The position numbers and the translations under genes are program-made. From the NCBI GenBank assembly GCA_022786545.1, contig JALFXV010000094.1, positions 1-48,924 of the forward strand: a stretch of DNA of 48,924 nucleotides, read 5' to 3'. The notes under the pieces were generated by a model. The model was not told where the DNA came from. It saw only the letters and a program-made list of their open reading frames with translations, and ran no database searches. This DNA comes from Selenomonadaceae bacterium. Its GTDB lineage: Bacteria; Bacillota; Negativicutes; Selenomonadales; Selenomonadaceae. The first letter of the stretch is position 1. Each line of letters opens with the position of its first letter. Positions 1-9,159 of the stretch are shown in pieces.

Positions 1-157
1 AAAGGGACAGGTAGCGGCAGTACCCATAGAAAACTCGCTCTCGCTCTTAGCACAGCCTCGCGCTTCTAAGCTCCTGCGTCGCTTACGCTCGCACTCGCTA
101 AGAAGCGAGGCTGCACTCAAGGTTTTCTTTGGGTACATGCCGCACCTGTCTCTCTTT
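1..157. repeat. Large imperfect palindromic element (two nested inverted repeats)
   Basis: The outer arms (1-34 and 122-157) are imperfect reverse complements and share the core pairs GACAGGT, CGGCA, TACCCA and GAAAAC. A second inverted repeat lies inside them (53-67 with 101-113, core AGCCTCG/CGAGGCT). The whole can fold into a cruciform of about 155 nt. No protein-coding frame is convincing here. It may be a dispersed palindromic repeat or the end of a small miniature element, and it may extend left of the window. 158-276 is AT-rich sequence in which I see no gene. Confidence 0.6.
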
Positions 158-276
158 TGGTCTGAACAGATACAACAAAATAATACAACGATATTCAGTT
201 AGTATGAGGCTGTAGCAATTAATCCTGCTTTGCTGTTGCGGCATTACTATAAAATACTATATATTAAAACAAAAAA

Positions 277-422
277 TTGACAGTGAGACTCTAATATTTA
301 CAAGGGTTGAGAGGGATTTTTTTCGTTTTGAAGTGTCAAACTCCCGGCCTTGCAGCTGCGGGGGGGAAATCCTGCCGGGAAATAATTTTTGAGTAAGGAG
401 GCAAAAAATTGCCTCTTTTTTT
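277..422 (+). ncRNA. Possible short untranslated transcript upstream of ruvA
   Basis: A TTGACA box at 277-282 is followed by only a weak -10 (around 299-304). The stretch then holds a GC-rich segment with CCCGGC and GCCGGG able to pair, and ends in a clear rho-independent terminator at 398-422. This could be a small RNA or the tail of a leader. It matches no RNA family I recognise. The weak -10 keeps confidence low. Confidence 0.22.
398..422 (+). terminator. Rho-independent terminator before ruvA
   Basis: The stem GAGGCAA/TTGCCTC has an AAAA loop and is followed by a run of seven or more T. It separates whatever is transcribed upstream from the ruvA promoter. Confidence 0.75.
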
Positions 423-432
423 GCTGGGGAAT

Positions 433-461
433 TTGTTAAATCAAACATCTTATTGTATAAT
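433..461 (+). promoter_or_regulatory. Sigma-A-type promoter of the ruvA operon
   Basis: TTGTTA (433-438), a 17 nt spacer and a perfect TATAAT (456-461) lie about 80 nt upstream of the ruvA start and just after the terminator. This is the natural promoter for the ruvA-ruvB-queH series. Confidence 0.7.
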
Positions 462-542
462 AAGATGATATTGTGGAATGATTATAAGATGGCTGCAGAA
501 TTATTGCAAAGCTGTGGCAGAATTTGGGCAGAGGGTTGACAG

Positions 543-1163
543 ATGATTGGTTTTTTGCGGGGCAAGGTTGCCTATTTGCTGGCAGATGCCTGCCTACTGG
601 ATGTAAATGGCGTGGGCTATCGGGTTTTTATTGCCGGGAACACCCACAACCAGCTGAAGCTGGGGCAGGAGGCTGTGCTTTTTACCCATACCAGCGTGCG
701 TGAGGACGCTATCCAGCTGTATGGCTTTTATTCACAGGAGGAATATGATTTATTTCAGCTGCTGCTGACGGTCAGCGGCATCGGGCCAAAGGTGGCGCTG
801 GGGATTATTGGGGCCATTACCCCGGCCAGGCTGTGCCAGGCCATTCAGAAGAAGCAGGCTTCCGTGCTGGTGAAGCTGCCGGGGGTAGGGAAGAAATCCG
901 CGGAGCGGATGATTGTGGAGCTGAAGGACAAGCTGCACTTCGCCGATGCCGGTGAGGACGGCCAGGTGGAGGATTTGTCGGATTTGTTTGCCCTGCCGGA
1001 GATTGGCGAGGGCGTGGTGGCAGAGGCGGCCGCCGCCCTGCAAAGCCTGGGCTACAATGCCCAGCAGCTGGCGCCGGTGCTGGAGAAATGCAGCAAGCTG
1101 AAGGGCGGCCAGGATGTGCAGTCAGTAATAAAATTTGCCCTGAAAGAACTGTCCGGGAGGTGA
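543..1163 (+). CDS. ruvA: Holliday junction branch migration protein RuvA
   Basis: RuvA binds four-way DNA junctions as a tetramer and loads the RuvB motor during recombination repair. The 206-residue product has the usual length. An N-terminal OB-fold (about 1-62) is followed by two helix-hairpin-helix motifs, VSGIGPKVA (about residue 79) and LPGVGKKSAERMI (about 114), then a linker and a C-terminal RuvB-binding domain III (about 155-206). The ATG at 543 follows a modest GAGGG site. It is the first gene after the 433-461 promoter. The ruvB start lies 6 nt after its stop and uses a Shine-Dalgarno inside the ruvA end, so the two are co-transcribed. Confidence 0.97.
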   Translation: MIGFLRGKVAYLLADACLLDVNGVGYRVFIAGNTHNQLKLGQEAVLFTHTSVREDAIQLYGFYSQEEYDLFQLLLTVSGIGPKVALGIIGAITPARLCQAIQKKQASVLVKLPGVGKKSAERMIVELKDKLHFADAGEDGQVEDLSDLFALPEIGEGVVAEAAAALQSLGYNAQQLAPVLEKCSKLKGGQDVQSVIKFALKELSGR

Positions 1164-1169
1164 TAGAGG

Positions 1170-2195
1170 TTGGAGGATATTAATTACGGGGATTTTGCCC
1201 AGGAGCGTGTCATAGATATGAATGTCCAGAACGGCGATGAGTGGCAGTACAGCCTGCGGCCCCGCCATCTAAGGGAGTATATCGGCCAGAAGAAAGTGAA
1301 GGACAACCTGGATATATTCATCAAGGCGGCCATGTCCCGGGGAGATGCCCTGGACCATGTGCTGTTTTACGGGCCGCCGGGGCTGGGGAAGACCACCTTG
1401 GCAGGGATTATTGCCAATGAGCTGGGGGTGAATTTCCGGGTGACTTCGGGGCCTGCCATCAACCATGCAGGTGACTTGGCAGCCCTTTTGACCAACCTGG
1501 GGGAGAAGGATGTGCTGTTTATTGACGAAATCCACCGCCTCTCCCGGAATGTGGAGGAGGTGCTGTACTCGGCTATGGAGGATTTTGCCCTGGATATCGT
1601 CATCGGCAAGGGCCCCAGCGCCCGCTCCATCCGCCTGGACCTGGCGCCCTTTACCCTGATTGGCGCCACCACCAAGGCAGGTTCCCTGGCAGGCCCCCTC
1701 AGGGACAGGTTCGGGGTGATTTCCCGGCTGGAATACTATCAGCCGGAGGATCTGGTGCTGATTGTGAAGCGGGCGGCGGAGATTTTGCAGATTCCCATTG
1801 AGGAAAAGGGTGCCTGGGAGATTGCCCGCCGTTCCCGGGGGACTCCCCGTATTGCCAACCGCCTCTTGAAGCGTGTCAGGGATTTTGCCCAGATTACCGG
1901 GGACGGCGTCATTACCGATGAGATTGCGGATGCTTCCCTGCAGCGGCTGGAGGTGGACAGAATGGGGCTTGACCATACGGACAGGCGGATGCTGGAGACT
2001 ATGGTGCTGAAGTTCGGGGGCGGCCCGGTGGGGCTGGATACCCTGGCGGCGGCCACCAGCGAGGAACGGGATACCATCGAGGATGTATATGAGCCGTACC
2101 TTTTGCAGCTGGGCTTTATCAACCGCACCCCCAAGGGCCGCGTGGTGACACGGGCCGGTTATGAACACATGAATATTCCTTATCCGGAGGCATAG
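1170..2195 (+). CDS. ruvB: Holliday junction branch migration ATPase RuvB
   Basis: Hexameric AAA+ motor that drives branch migration with RuvA and RuvC. The 341-residue protein shows Walker A (GPPGLGKTT, about residue 69), Walker B with the DEIH box (FIDEIHR), sensor I (GATTKAGSL), the arginine finger region (RDRFG) and a C-terminal winged helix ending PKGRVVT. The proposed start is TTG at 1170, 9 nt after GGGAGG. An internal ATG at 1218 is possible but would shorten the N-terminus. The ruvC gene is not in this window. Confidence 0.97.
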   Translation: MEDINYGDFAQERVIDMNVQNGDEWQYSLRPRHLREYIGQKKVKDNLDIFIKAAMSRGDALDHVLFYGPPGLGKTTLAGIIANELGVNFRVTSGPAINHAGDLAALLTNLGEKDVLFIDEIHRLSRNVEEVLYSAMEDFALDIVIGKGPSARSIRLDLAPFTLIGATTKAGSLAGPLRDRFGVISRLEYYQPEDLVLIVKRAAEILQIPIEEKGAWEIARRSRGTPRIANRLLKRVRDFAQITGDGVITDEIADASLQRLEVDRMGLDHTDRRMLETMVLKFGGGPVGLDTLAAATSEERDTIEDVYEPYLLQLGFINRTPKGRVVTRAGYEHMNIPYPEA

Positions 2196-2201
2196 AACTA
2201 G

Positions 2202-2816
2202 ATGAATCTTTTGTTGCACATGTGCTGCGGCCCCTGCTCCTGCTACCCCGTGAAGGTGCTGAGGGAACAGGGCATAGAGCCCACAGGCTATTTTTTCAAT
2301 CCCAACATTCATCCCTACAAGGAATGGGATATGCGCCTGAAGGCGGCGGAGGAATTTGCCGCCAGGTCAGAGATGGAAATAATCACGGACAAGCACTATA
2401 TGCTGCGGGAATTTCTGCGCCGTGCCCTGGCTGCGGAGCAGGTGGAGAATGGCCGCTGCCGCATGTGCTATACCTGGCGGCTGGAGGAAACTGCCAGATA
2501 TGCTGCGGCAAAGGGCTTTGATGCCTTTACTTCCACCCTGTTTTACAGCATTTACCAGCAGCATGAGCTGATGAAGGAGACGGCGGAGCATTTTGCCAAA
2601 GTATACGGGGTGCAGTTCTATTATGAGGATTTCCGCCCCGGCTGGCAGGAGGGCATCGACATGAGCGTGGACATGGGCTTGTACCGCCAGCCTTACTGCG
2701 GCTGCATCTTCAGCGAGGAAGAACGCTACAGCAGGGAAATCAGGAAGGCGAGAAAAAAGGCGAACAAGGCCAGGAAGAGGGCGAGATTGGAGGCAGAGGC
2801 AAGTGGAGAGATGTAA
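2202..2816 (+). CDS. queH: Epoxyqueuosine reductase QueH
   Basis: QueH is the DUF208-family enzyme that performs the last step of queuosine synthesis, reducing epoxyqueuosine to queuosine in tRNA. The 204-residue protein carries the paired cysteine motifs of the family: MCCGPC at the N-terminus, CRMCY near residue 87 and YCGC near residue 166. These hold an iron-sulfur/iron centre. The C-terminus is a Lys/Arg-rich tail. The ATG at 2202 is 11 nt after GGAGG. queA lies two genes downstream, so two late queuosine steps are encoded together, around the SpoIID-domain gene. Confidence 0.93.
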   Translation: MNLLLHMCCGPCSCYPVKVLREQGIEPTGYFFNPNIHPYKEWDMRLKAAEEFAARSEMEIITDKHYMLREFLRRALAAEQVENGRCRMCYTWRLEETARYAAAKGFDAFTSTLFYSIYQQHELMKETAEHFAKVYGVQFYYEDFRPGWQEGIDMSVDMGLYRQPYCGCIFSEEERYSREIRKARKKANKARKRARLEAEASGEM

Positions 2817-4263
2817 GAGCAGCAGGCTGCGGGGAATTTTGGCGGCAGCCTTGGCGATGGCTTTTTGCCTGTTCCAGCTGGGAATGGCGGAGGCAGGTGT
2901 CAGCACGTTGTATCCGGGGGCAGGCAACAGGCCGCCCAGGACGCCGGAGTGGAATGTGGAAAAGAACAAGGATGATAATGCCCCTGCCAAGACCGGGGAG
3001 AAAAAAAGCAGCAAGACAAAAGGCGTCAAGAAGCTGGACAAGAAGAACGTGCCTGCCACCATGCTGAGCGTGATGCTGGGGGAGGGACTGGCCTCTGCCA
3101 GCGTGTCCGGCGACAGTGATTTTGAAGTGGTGGACGGCAGCGCAGGCAAGGTACTGGAAAGCTGCGGTGCCGGCAAGAGCCTGAATCTCACTGTGGAGGG
3201 CAGCTATATTGCTATCAACGGCAAGAAGACCAAAAGCAGGATTGTGACCGTGCAGGCGAAGAAGGTTGCTGACGGCGTGCTGAAATACAATGGCAGCAGC
3301 TACCGAGGCAGCCTGCGGCTGACCTCGGACGGGGTGCGGCTGCAGGTGCTGAACCAGCTGTCCCTGGAGGATTATGTCAAGGGGGTGCTGCCCTCGGAAA
3401 TGTCTCCCGGCTGGCATGAGGAGGCACTGAAGGCCCAGGCTGTGGCGGCCAGGACTTTTGCCATGTACAACCGCAGCAACGGGGGGCACAAGGCCAGCGG
3501 CTACGATTTGTGCAGTTCCAGCCACTGCCAGGTGTATAGCGGCATGGCGGCGGAAACCGAGGCCACCAGCAGCGCGGTGGATGCCACCCGGGGCCAGGTG
3601 ATGTATTATGAGCATCAGGTGATTTATGCGGCCTTCCATTCCTCCTCCGGCGGCGCTACGGAGAACAGCGAGGAGGTGTGGGGCACATATCAGCCATACC
3701 TCCGTTCTGTTACGGATGATGACAGCAAGTCACCTTATCATGACTGGACGGCCAGGTTTACAGTGGCCCAGGTGGAAAAGCAGCTGGCATCCTCCGGCAA
3801 GGGGGTGGGCAAGCTGCAGGCCATTTCCCTGACGCCTCTTTCCAGCAGCGGCTCCGTTACCGGCAGGACTGCTTCCGGGCGTGCTTATGGGGTGAAGTTC
3901 TCAGGCAGCAGCGGCACAGTGACCATTACCGGGGAGCAGGCCCGGACGATTTTCGGCCTGAAGAGCGCCATGTTCAATATCCGCACGGAGCGCAGCGTCA
4001 AGCTGCCGACTACCGGCAGCAGCCAGAAGGCCGCCGCTTCTGCCAAGGGAAGCCAGGGAACATTTACTGCGGCACCTGCGGCTATGAAGGGCTCCGCCAT
4101 GAAGCTGAATGGCTCCGAGACTGTCATCTTTGACGGCCACGGCTTCGGCCACGGCCTGGGGCTGGCCCAGTACGGCGCCAAGGCTATGGCGGACAAGGGC
4201 AGCAGGTATGACGAAATCCTGCATCATTATTACACTGATGTAACTATACAGGAAATTTATTGA
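2803..4263 (+). CDS. SpoIID/LytB-domain protein, probable peptidoglycan lytic enzyme
   Basis: The 486-residue protein has an N-terminal hydrophobic signal segment ([19 protein letters not shown]), a Lys-rich linker, and a SpoIID domain at about 185-300 with [13 protein letters not shown], whose Glu is the proposed catalytic residue of SpoIID lytic transglycosylases. [10 protein letters not shown] follows, then the late motif [15 protein letters not shown]. In spore formers SpoIID cleaves denuded glycan during engulfment, and homologues are common in Negativicutes whether or not they sporulate. The start is GTG at 2803, inside the queH end, 9 nt after GGAGG. That gives a 14 nt overlap and suggests translational coupling. 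Its substrate here is inferred. Confidence 0.85.
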   Translation: MERCKSSRLRGILAAALAMAFCLFQLGMAEAGVSTLYPGAGNRPPRTPEWNVEKNKDDNAPAKTGEKKSSKTKGVKKLDKKNVPATMLSVMLGEGLASASVSGDSDFEVVDGSAGKVLESCGAGKSLNLTVEGSYIAINGKKTKSRIVTVQAKKVADGVLKYNGSSYRGSLRLTSDGVRLQVLNQLSLEDYVKGVLPSEMSPGWHEEALKAQAVAARTFAMYNRSNGGHKASGYDLCSSSHCQVYSGMAAETEATSSAVDATRGQVMYYEHQVIYAAFHSSSGGATENSEEVWGTYQPYLRSVTDDDSKSPYHDWTARFTVAQVEKQLASSGKGVGKLQAISLTPLSSSGSVTGRTASGRAYGVKFSGSSGTVTITGEQARTIFGLKSAMFNIRTERSVKLPTTGSSQKAAASAKGSQGTFTAAPAAMKGSAMKLNGSETVIFDGHGFGHGLGLAQYGAKAMADKGSRYDEILHHYYTDVTIQEIY

Positions 4264-4280
4264 AATTTGGGGAGCATGTA

Positions 4281-5315
4281 ATGCAGTTATCAGAGTTTGA
4301 TTATAATCTGCCGGAGGAACTGATTGCCCAGACGCCTGTGGAGCCGAGAAATTCTTCCCGGCTGATGGTGCTGGACCCGGTGGAGAAGACTATAGAGCAT
4401 CGTCATTTTTATGACCTGAAGGAATATCTTGAGCCGGGGGATACCCTGATTATGAATGACACCAGGGTAATGCCGGCCAGGCTGCTGGGCTGGCGTGAGG
4501 GCACCGGCGGCAAGGTGGAGGTTTTTTTGCTCAGGCGCATTGACGGGGATACCTGGGAAACCTTGGTGAAGCCCGGGCGCAAGGCCCAGCCGGGGCAGGT
4601 GGTCAGGTTCAGCGATGAGCTGGCCTGCACAGTGACGGAGCATACGGATTTTGGGGGCCGCATCGTAAAGTTCCAGTACGAGGGGATTTTTGAAGAAATT
4701 CTGGACAGGCTGGGGGAGACGCCCCTGCCGCCTTATATTCACGAAAAGCTGGCGGACAAGGAAAGGTACCAGACAGTATATTCCAGGGAGCAGGGCTCGG
4801 CGGCCGCCCCTACGGCAGGGCTGCACTTTACGAAGGAGCAGCTGGCGGAGCTGGCAGAATACGGCGTCAACCTGGGCTTTGTCACCCTCCATGTGGGGCT
4901 GGGCACCTTCCGCCCTGTCAATGTGGAAAATATTGAGGACCATGTGATGCACAAGGAGTATTACAGCATTTCCCAGGAGACGGCTGACCTGATTATGGCT
5001 ACCAAGGCTGCCGGGAAGCGGGTGATTGCCGTGGGGACTACCTCCATCCGCACTTTGGAGTCGGCAGCTGAGGGGGTGGGAAAGATCAGCGGCAAGTCCG
5101 GCTGGACGGACATTTTTATCTATCCCGGCTATGAGTTCAAGCTGGTGGATGGGATTGTGACCAACTTCCACCTGCCCAAGTCCACGCTGATTATGCTGAT
5201 CAGCGCCTTTGCAGGCAGGGAGTTTGTGCTGGAGGCTTATGAGACTGCCGTGCAGGAGAGATACCGCTTCTTTTCTTTTGGTGATGCGATGCTGATTAGG
5301 CGCCCTGGAGAGTGA
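4281..5315 (+). CDS. queA: S-adenosylmethionine:tRNA ribosyltransferase-isomerase QueA
   Basis: QueA moves the ribosyl group of S-adenosylmethionine onto preQ1-tRNA to form epoxyqueuosine, the substrate of QueH. The 344 residues from the ATG at 4281 match the family length. Family motifs seen include [11 protein letters not shown] at the start, [33 protein letters not shown] and the C-terminal [17 protein letters not shown]. An upstream in-frame TTG at 4260 exists, but GGGGAG lies directly before 4281 and the protein family begins at MQLSEFDY. It lies in the same operon as queH and runs into folE. Confidence 0.96.
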   Translation: MQLSEFDYNLPEELIAQTPVEPRNSSRLMVLDPVEKTIEHRHFYDLKEYLEPGDTLIMNDTRVMPARLLGWREGTGGKVEVFLLRRIDGDTWETLVKPGRKAQPGQVVRFSDELACTVTEHTDFGGRIVKFQYEGIFEEILDRLGETPLPPYIHEKLADKERYQTVYSREQGSAAAPTAGLHFTKEQLAELAEYGVNLGFVTLHVGLGTFRPVNVENIEDHVMHKEYYSISQETADLIMATKAAGKRVIAVGTTSIRTLESAAEGVGKISGKSGWTDIFIYPGYEFKLVDGIVTNFHLPKSTLIMLISAFAGREFVLEAYETAVQERYRFFSFGDAMLIRRPGE

Positions 5316-5320
5316 TTGAA

Positions 5321-5887
5321 ATGAATGAAAAGGCTGTAAGTGCCATGAGGGATTTTTTGGAGGCACTGGGACTGGATTTGCAGCAGCTGGATATGGAGAA
5401 GACACCGGCACGGGTAGCGGAGATGTACGGCTACCTGTTCAGCGGCCTGGGGAAGGATGCCGCTGAGGTGTGGGGAGAGCTTTTCCAGAGTGAGAATGAC
5501 GGCATTGTGGCAGTGAAGGATATTCCTTTTTACTCCATGTGCGAGCATCATCTGGTGCCCTTCTTTGGCAGGGTGTCCATCGCCTACAAGCCCAGAGGCG
5601 GCATGGTGGCAGGCTTTGGCAAGTTCACCAAGCTGGTGGATATAGTATCCCATCGCCCCCAGCTGCAGGAGCGCATGACGGAGCAGCTGGCGGAGGCGGT
5701 CATGGAGGGCTTGCAGGCGGAAGGCGTGCTGGTCATAGCGGAGGCCCAGCAGCTGTGCATGACTATGCGGGGGGATCTGGCCAATGGAACCTCCACGATT
5801 ACCTCGGCCTGCCGGGGCTGCTTTGAGGATGGCAGCAGCATGTACAGCCAGGCATGGAACATGCTGGGGTGGAATAAGGGCGAATAA
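5321..5887 (+). CDS. folE: GTP cyclohydrolase I
   Basis: First enzyme of tetrahydrofolate synthesis, converting GTP to 7,8-dihydroneopterin triphosphate. The 188 residues match the family. The zinc and active-site motif SMCEHHLVPFFG is present near residue 72, with the later zinc Cys in QLCMTMRG. QERMTEQLAEAV is the conserved helix. GGAG at 5307-5310 lies 10 nt before the ATG at 5321. An in-frame GTG at 5312, overlapping the queA stop, sits too close to the site. It opens a folE-folP-folB-folK cluster. Confidence 0.96.
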   Translation: MNEKAVSAMRDFLEALGLDLQQLDMEKTPARVAEMYGYLFSGLGKDAAEVWGELFQSENDGIVAVKDIPFYSMCEHHLVPFFGRVSIAYKPRGGMVAGFGKFTKLVDIVSHRPQLQERMTEQLAEAVMEGLQAEGVLVIAEAQQLCMTMRGDLANGTSTITSACRGCFEDGSSMYSQAWNMLGWNKGE

Positions 5888-5960
5888 GGAATAATAAGAT
5901 AAAATAAAAAGAATTAAGGATAAATAAGAAAAGGCGAGAAAGAACAAGGAAGTGGGATAG

Positions 5961-6839
5961 ATGGCAAATGTACTGCGGGAAGCAGATAGGAAATATACCT
6001 GGCAGGATGGCAAGGAACTGGAGATTGGCGGCAAAACCCTGATTATGGGCATACTGAATGTAACCCCGGACTCCTTTTCGGATGGTGGCAAGTGGAACAG
6101 CGTGGACAAGGCTGTGCAGCACATGCTGGAGATGGTGGTCAATGGCGCCGACATTATCGATATAGGTGCCGAGTCCAGCCGTCCGGGCTTTGTGACCATG
6201 TCTGCCAAGGCGGAGATAGAGAGGCTGAAGCCGTTTCTTGAGGCGGTGGTTCCGGCATGTCCTGTGCCTGTTTCCATTGATACCTTCAAGGCGGAGACGG
6301 CAGCCTTTGCAGCAGGGCAGGGGGTGCATATCCTGAATGACATCTGGGGCCTTCAGTACGAGGAGGAGCCGGGGGAGATGGCCCAGGTAGCTGCCCAATA
6401 CGATTTGCCGGTGGTGGTGATGCACAACCGCAGCTCCAAGGAGTACAAGGGGGATATTATTGACAGCATGCGGGCCTTTTTCCTGAAATCCATCGCGATA
6501 GCGGACAAGGCCGGTGTGGATCTGGACAAGCTGATTCTTGACCCGGGCATCGGCTTCGGCAAGACTGTGGAGGGCAATCTGGAAGTGATGAACCGCTTGC
6601 AGGAACTGAAGCAGTTTGACGGCAGGCGTTACCCTGTGCTGCTGGGCACCAGCCGCAAGAGCTTTATCGGCAACACCCTGGATTTGCCGGTTGATGAGCG
6701 CATGGAGCCTACCGGGGCAACCTGCGTGCTGGGGATTACCAAGGGCTGTGAAATCATGCGGGTACATGATGTGCTGCCCATCAGCAGGATGTGCAGGATA
6801 ACGGATGCCATCCTGGCAGCTGGCAGCCGCAAGGGATAA
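5961..6839 (+). CDS. folP: Dihydropteroate synthase
   Basis: Joins p-aminobenzoate to 7,8-dihydropterin pyrophosphate, the sulfonamide target. The 292-residue TIM barrel shows the two family signatures, GILNVTPDSFSDGG (about residue 31) and GADIIDIGAESSRPG (about 60), then SIDTFK, LNDIWG and LDPGIGFGK, and ends near the conserved RVHDV. The 73 nt gap after folE is purine-rich with many A runs. The ribosome site AAGGAAG precedes the ATG. Confidence 0.95.
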   Translation: MANVLREADRKYTWQDGKELEIGGKTLIMGILNVTPDSFSDGGKWNSVDKAVQHMLEMVVNGADIIDIGAESSRPGFVTMSAKAEIERLKPFLEAVVPACPVPVSIDTFKAETAAFAAGQGVHILNDIWGLQYEEEPGEMAQVAAQYDLPVVVMHNRSSKEYKGDIIDSMRAFFLKSIAIADKAGVDLDKLILDPGIGFGKTVEGNLEVMNRLQELKQFDGRRYPVLLGTSRKSFIGNTLDLPVDERMEPTGATCVLGITKGCEIMRVHDVLPISRMCRITDAILAAGSRKG

Positions 6840-6857
6840 GCCGCGGAGATTGGCAGC

Positions 6858-6917
6858 GGCAAGGCATGATAATACGTGTATATTAAGCAGCTGCAAGGTA
6901 TGATAATACATGGATAT
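6858..6917 (+). repeat. Short direct repeat between folP and folB
   Basis: Two near-identical copies of about 25 nt, each starting GCAAGG(C/T)ATGATAATAC, lie at 6858-6882 and 6893-6917. They fill the intergenic gap before folB. It looks like a local slippage duplication. Confidence 0.6.
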
Positions 6918-6930
6918 GTGAGGGATTGAG

Positions 6931-7290
6931 ATGGACAGGATCACTTTGACAGGGATGGAATTTTTTGGCTATCACGGCGTACTGCCTGAGGAAAACAGGC
7001 TGGGGCAGCGTTTCGTGGTGGATTTGGTGCTGGAGCTGGACCTTCATCAGGCAGGGCTTAATGATGACCTGCATGCCAGCATCAACTATGCAGAGGTATA
7101 TCAGGAGGTCAGGGAGCTGGTGGAGGATGCCCACAAGCCGCTGAAGACCATAGAGGCGCTGGGGGAGCTGATTGTCAGCATGCTGTGGACAAAATACAGC
7201 AATCTGGAGCATATTACAGTTACCGTGCACAAGCCGGGGGCGCCGGTGGCAGGCATTTTCCGGGATGTGTCCGTGACATTGGAAAGATAA
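6931..7290 (+). CDS. folB: Dihydroneopterin aldolase
   Basis: Cleaves 7,8-dihydroneopterin to the hydroxymethylpterin used by FolK. The 119-residue protein has the compact T-fold length and the family features FFGYHGVLPEENRLGQ (active-site Glu region) and VTVHKPGAPVAG near the C-terminus with the catalytic Lys. The ATG at 6931 follows GAGGG. It sits between folP and folK in pathway-related order. Confidence 0.95.
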   Translation: MDRITLTGMEFFGYHGVLPEENRLGQRFVVDLVLELDLHQAGLNDDLHASINYAEVYQEVRELVEDAHKPLKTIEALGELIVSMLWTKYSNLEHITVTVHKPGAPVAGIFRDVSVTLER

Positions 7291-7308
7291 CGTGGAATTT
7301 TAGAATGA

Positions 7309-7335
7309 TTGTATAATAATATTGTATAATAATAT
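7309..7335 (+). promoter_or_regulatory. Tandem ATTGTATAATAAT repeat at the folK start
   Basis: Two head-to-tail copies of ATTGTATAATAAT lie between folB and folK, each holding a TATAAT box, and the folK ATG is part of the second copy's end. There is no Shine-Dalgarno in front of folK. The repeat could be a duplicated -10 region giving a very short leader, or simply a slippage repeat. Confidence 0.35.
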
Positions 7336-7828
7336 GGAAAAATATATTTGCTATCTCAGCCTGGGAGCAAACCTGGGGGACAGGCAGGGCACTATCCGGC
7401 AGGCTGTGGAAATGCTGGAAAATACAGAAAAAATTCATGTGAAATGTGTATCTTCTATGTATGAAACTCCCCCCTGGGGCAAGCTGGACCAGCCGCCCTT
7501 TATTAACGGGGCGGCGGCTGTGGAAACGGATTTGGCGCCTTTGGAACTTCTGGCGGCCTGCCAGCGGATTGAAAAGCAGCTGGGCAGGGTGCGGCATGAG
7601 CACTGGGGGGCGCGAACCATTGATATCGACCTCTTGTATATTTCGGGGGTGCAGCTGGCGGAGCCTGAACTGGCGCTGCCTCATCCCTATATGCTGGAGA
7701 GGTCCTTCGTGCTGGTGCCCCTGGCAGAAATTGCGCCGGAGCTGGTGCTGGCAAATGGGCTGACGGCTGCTCAGTGCCGCGACAGGCTGGCTGACAGGTT
7801 CAGCATCGTAAAAACAGGGCAAGTATAG
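7334..7828 (+). CDS. folK: 2-amino-4-hydroxy-6-hydroxymethyldihydropteridine pyrophosphokinase
   Basis: Transfers pyrophosphate from ATP to hydroxymethylpterin, feeding FolP. The 164-residue protein carries SLGANLGDRQ at the N-terminus, YETPPWG, and the family signature RHEHWGARTIDIDLL. The ATG at 7334 was chosen over an in-frame TTG at 7322, because family members begin just before the YLSLGAN strand. No ribosome-binding site is visible, which is unusual in this window. It closes the folate cluster. Confidence 0.95.
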   Translation: MEKYICYLSLGANLGDRQGTIRQAVEMLENTEKIHVKCVSSMYETPPWGKLDQPPFINGAAAVETDLAPLELLAACQRIEKQLGRVRHEHWGARTIDIDLLYISGVQLAEPELALPHPYMLERSFVLVPLAEIAPELVLANGLTAAQCRDRLADRFSIVKTGQV

Positions 7829-7885
7829 TAGAACAGGGAAAGGATAGCAGAACAGAAACAGCAGAGTGAAAAGAGGTGTATTTTC

Positions 7886-8308
7886 ATGGAAGAAAAACGA
7901 GATGATGGCCAGGTAGTCCGTGTGATGACACGGCAAGAAAGGCTGGAATACGACGATATTACCATAGAGGATTGCAGCTATGAGGAAAGTACTGGGCGTG
8001 GTGCAGGCAACGGCCAGGCTGGCAGCAGCCGTCCCGAAACCTTTAACGAGGCTTATGAGGATAACAGCCATCGAAGCCAGGCTTTCCGTCAGAATTTCAG
8101 GAGCTATGGCGGCAGCCGCGGCCCCAGGGTGTATACCTTTGGCATCGGCCAGGGGATGACCCCGCTGCAGAAGTGGAAATACAGGCTTATCGGCGGCCTG
8201 GTGGCAGCGGCTGTGGTCTGCTTCCTGGTGCTGGTGGCATTTCCCATTGTGGCAGTGGGCGTAATTGCGGCTGCCATAGCGTATATGCTGTACAGCTTTT
8301 TCAGCTGA
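7886..8308 (+). CDS. Small hypothetical protein with C-terminal membrane segments
   Basis: I do not recognise a family. The 140-residue protein has a polar, Glu/Gly/Ser-rich N-terminal half, probably disordered, and a Gly/Arg stretch (SYGGSRGPRVYTFGIG). The hydrophobic C-terminal segment (about 98-140) is long enough for two membrane passes, beginning LIGGLVAAAVVCFLVLVAFP. AGAGGTG lies 9 nt before the ATG. It follows folK by 57 nt and precedes the pseudouridine synthase gene, so it is probably co-transcribed. The topology suggests a membrane-anchored soluble tail. Confidence 0.7.
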   Translation: MEEKRDDGQVVRVMTRQERLEYDDITIEDCSYEESTGRGAGNGQAGSSRPETFNEAYEDNSHRSQAFRQNFRSYGGSRGPRVYTFGIGQGMTPLQKWKYRLIGGLVAAAVVCFLVLVAFPIVAVGVIAAAIAYMLYSFFS

Positions 8309-8390
8309 GGACTTTTCCTGTGCCCTGCCCGGTATTGGCCGGAGCTTTTGCAGGGGGCAGATAAATAAATGAGTTTTGTGAGGGTATGTA

Positions 8391-9155
<765 letters not shown>

Positions 9156-9159
9156 TGGG

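Noticed and set aside
257..448. Minus-strand 63-residue open frame upstream of ruvA
   Set aside because: It runs through the terminator stem and the ruvA promoter and has no ribosome site or family pattern.
1269..2312. Long minus-strand open frame over ruvB
   Set aside because: It is a shadow of the GC-rich ruvB gene. Similar long antisense frames over queA, aroA, folP, der and the kinase were rejected for the same reason.
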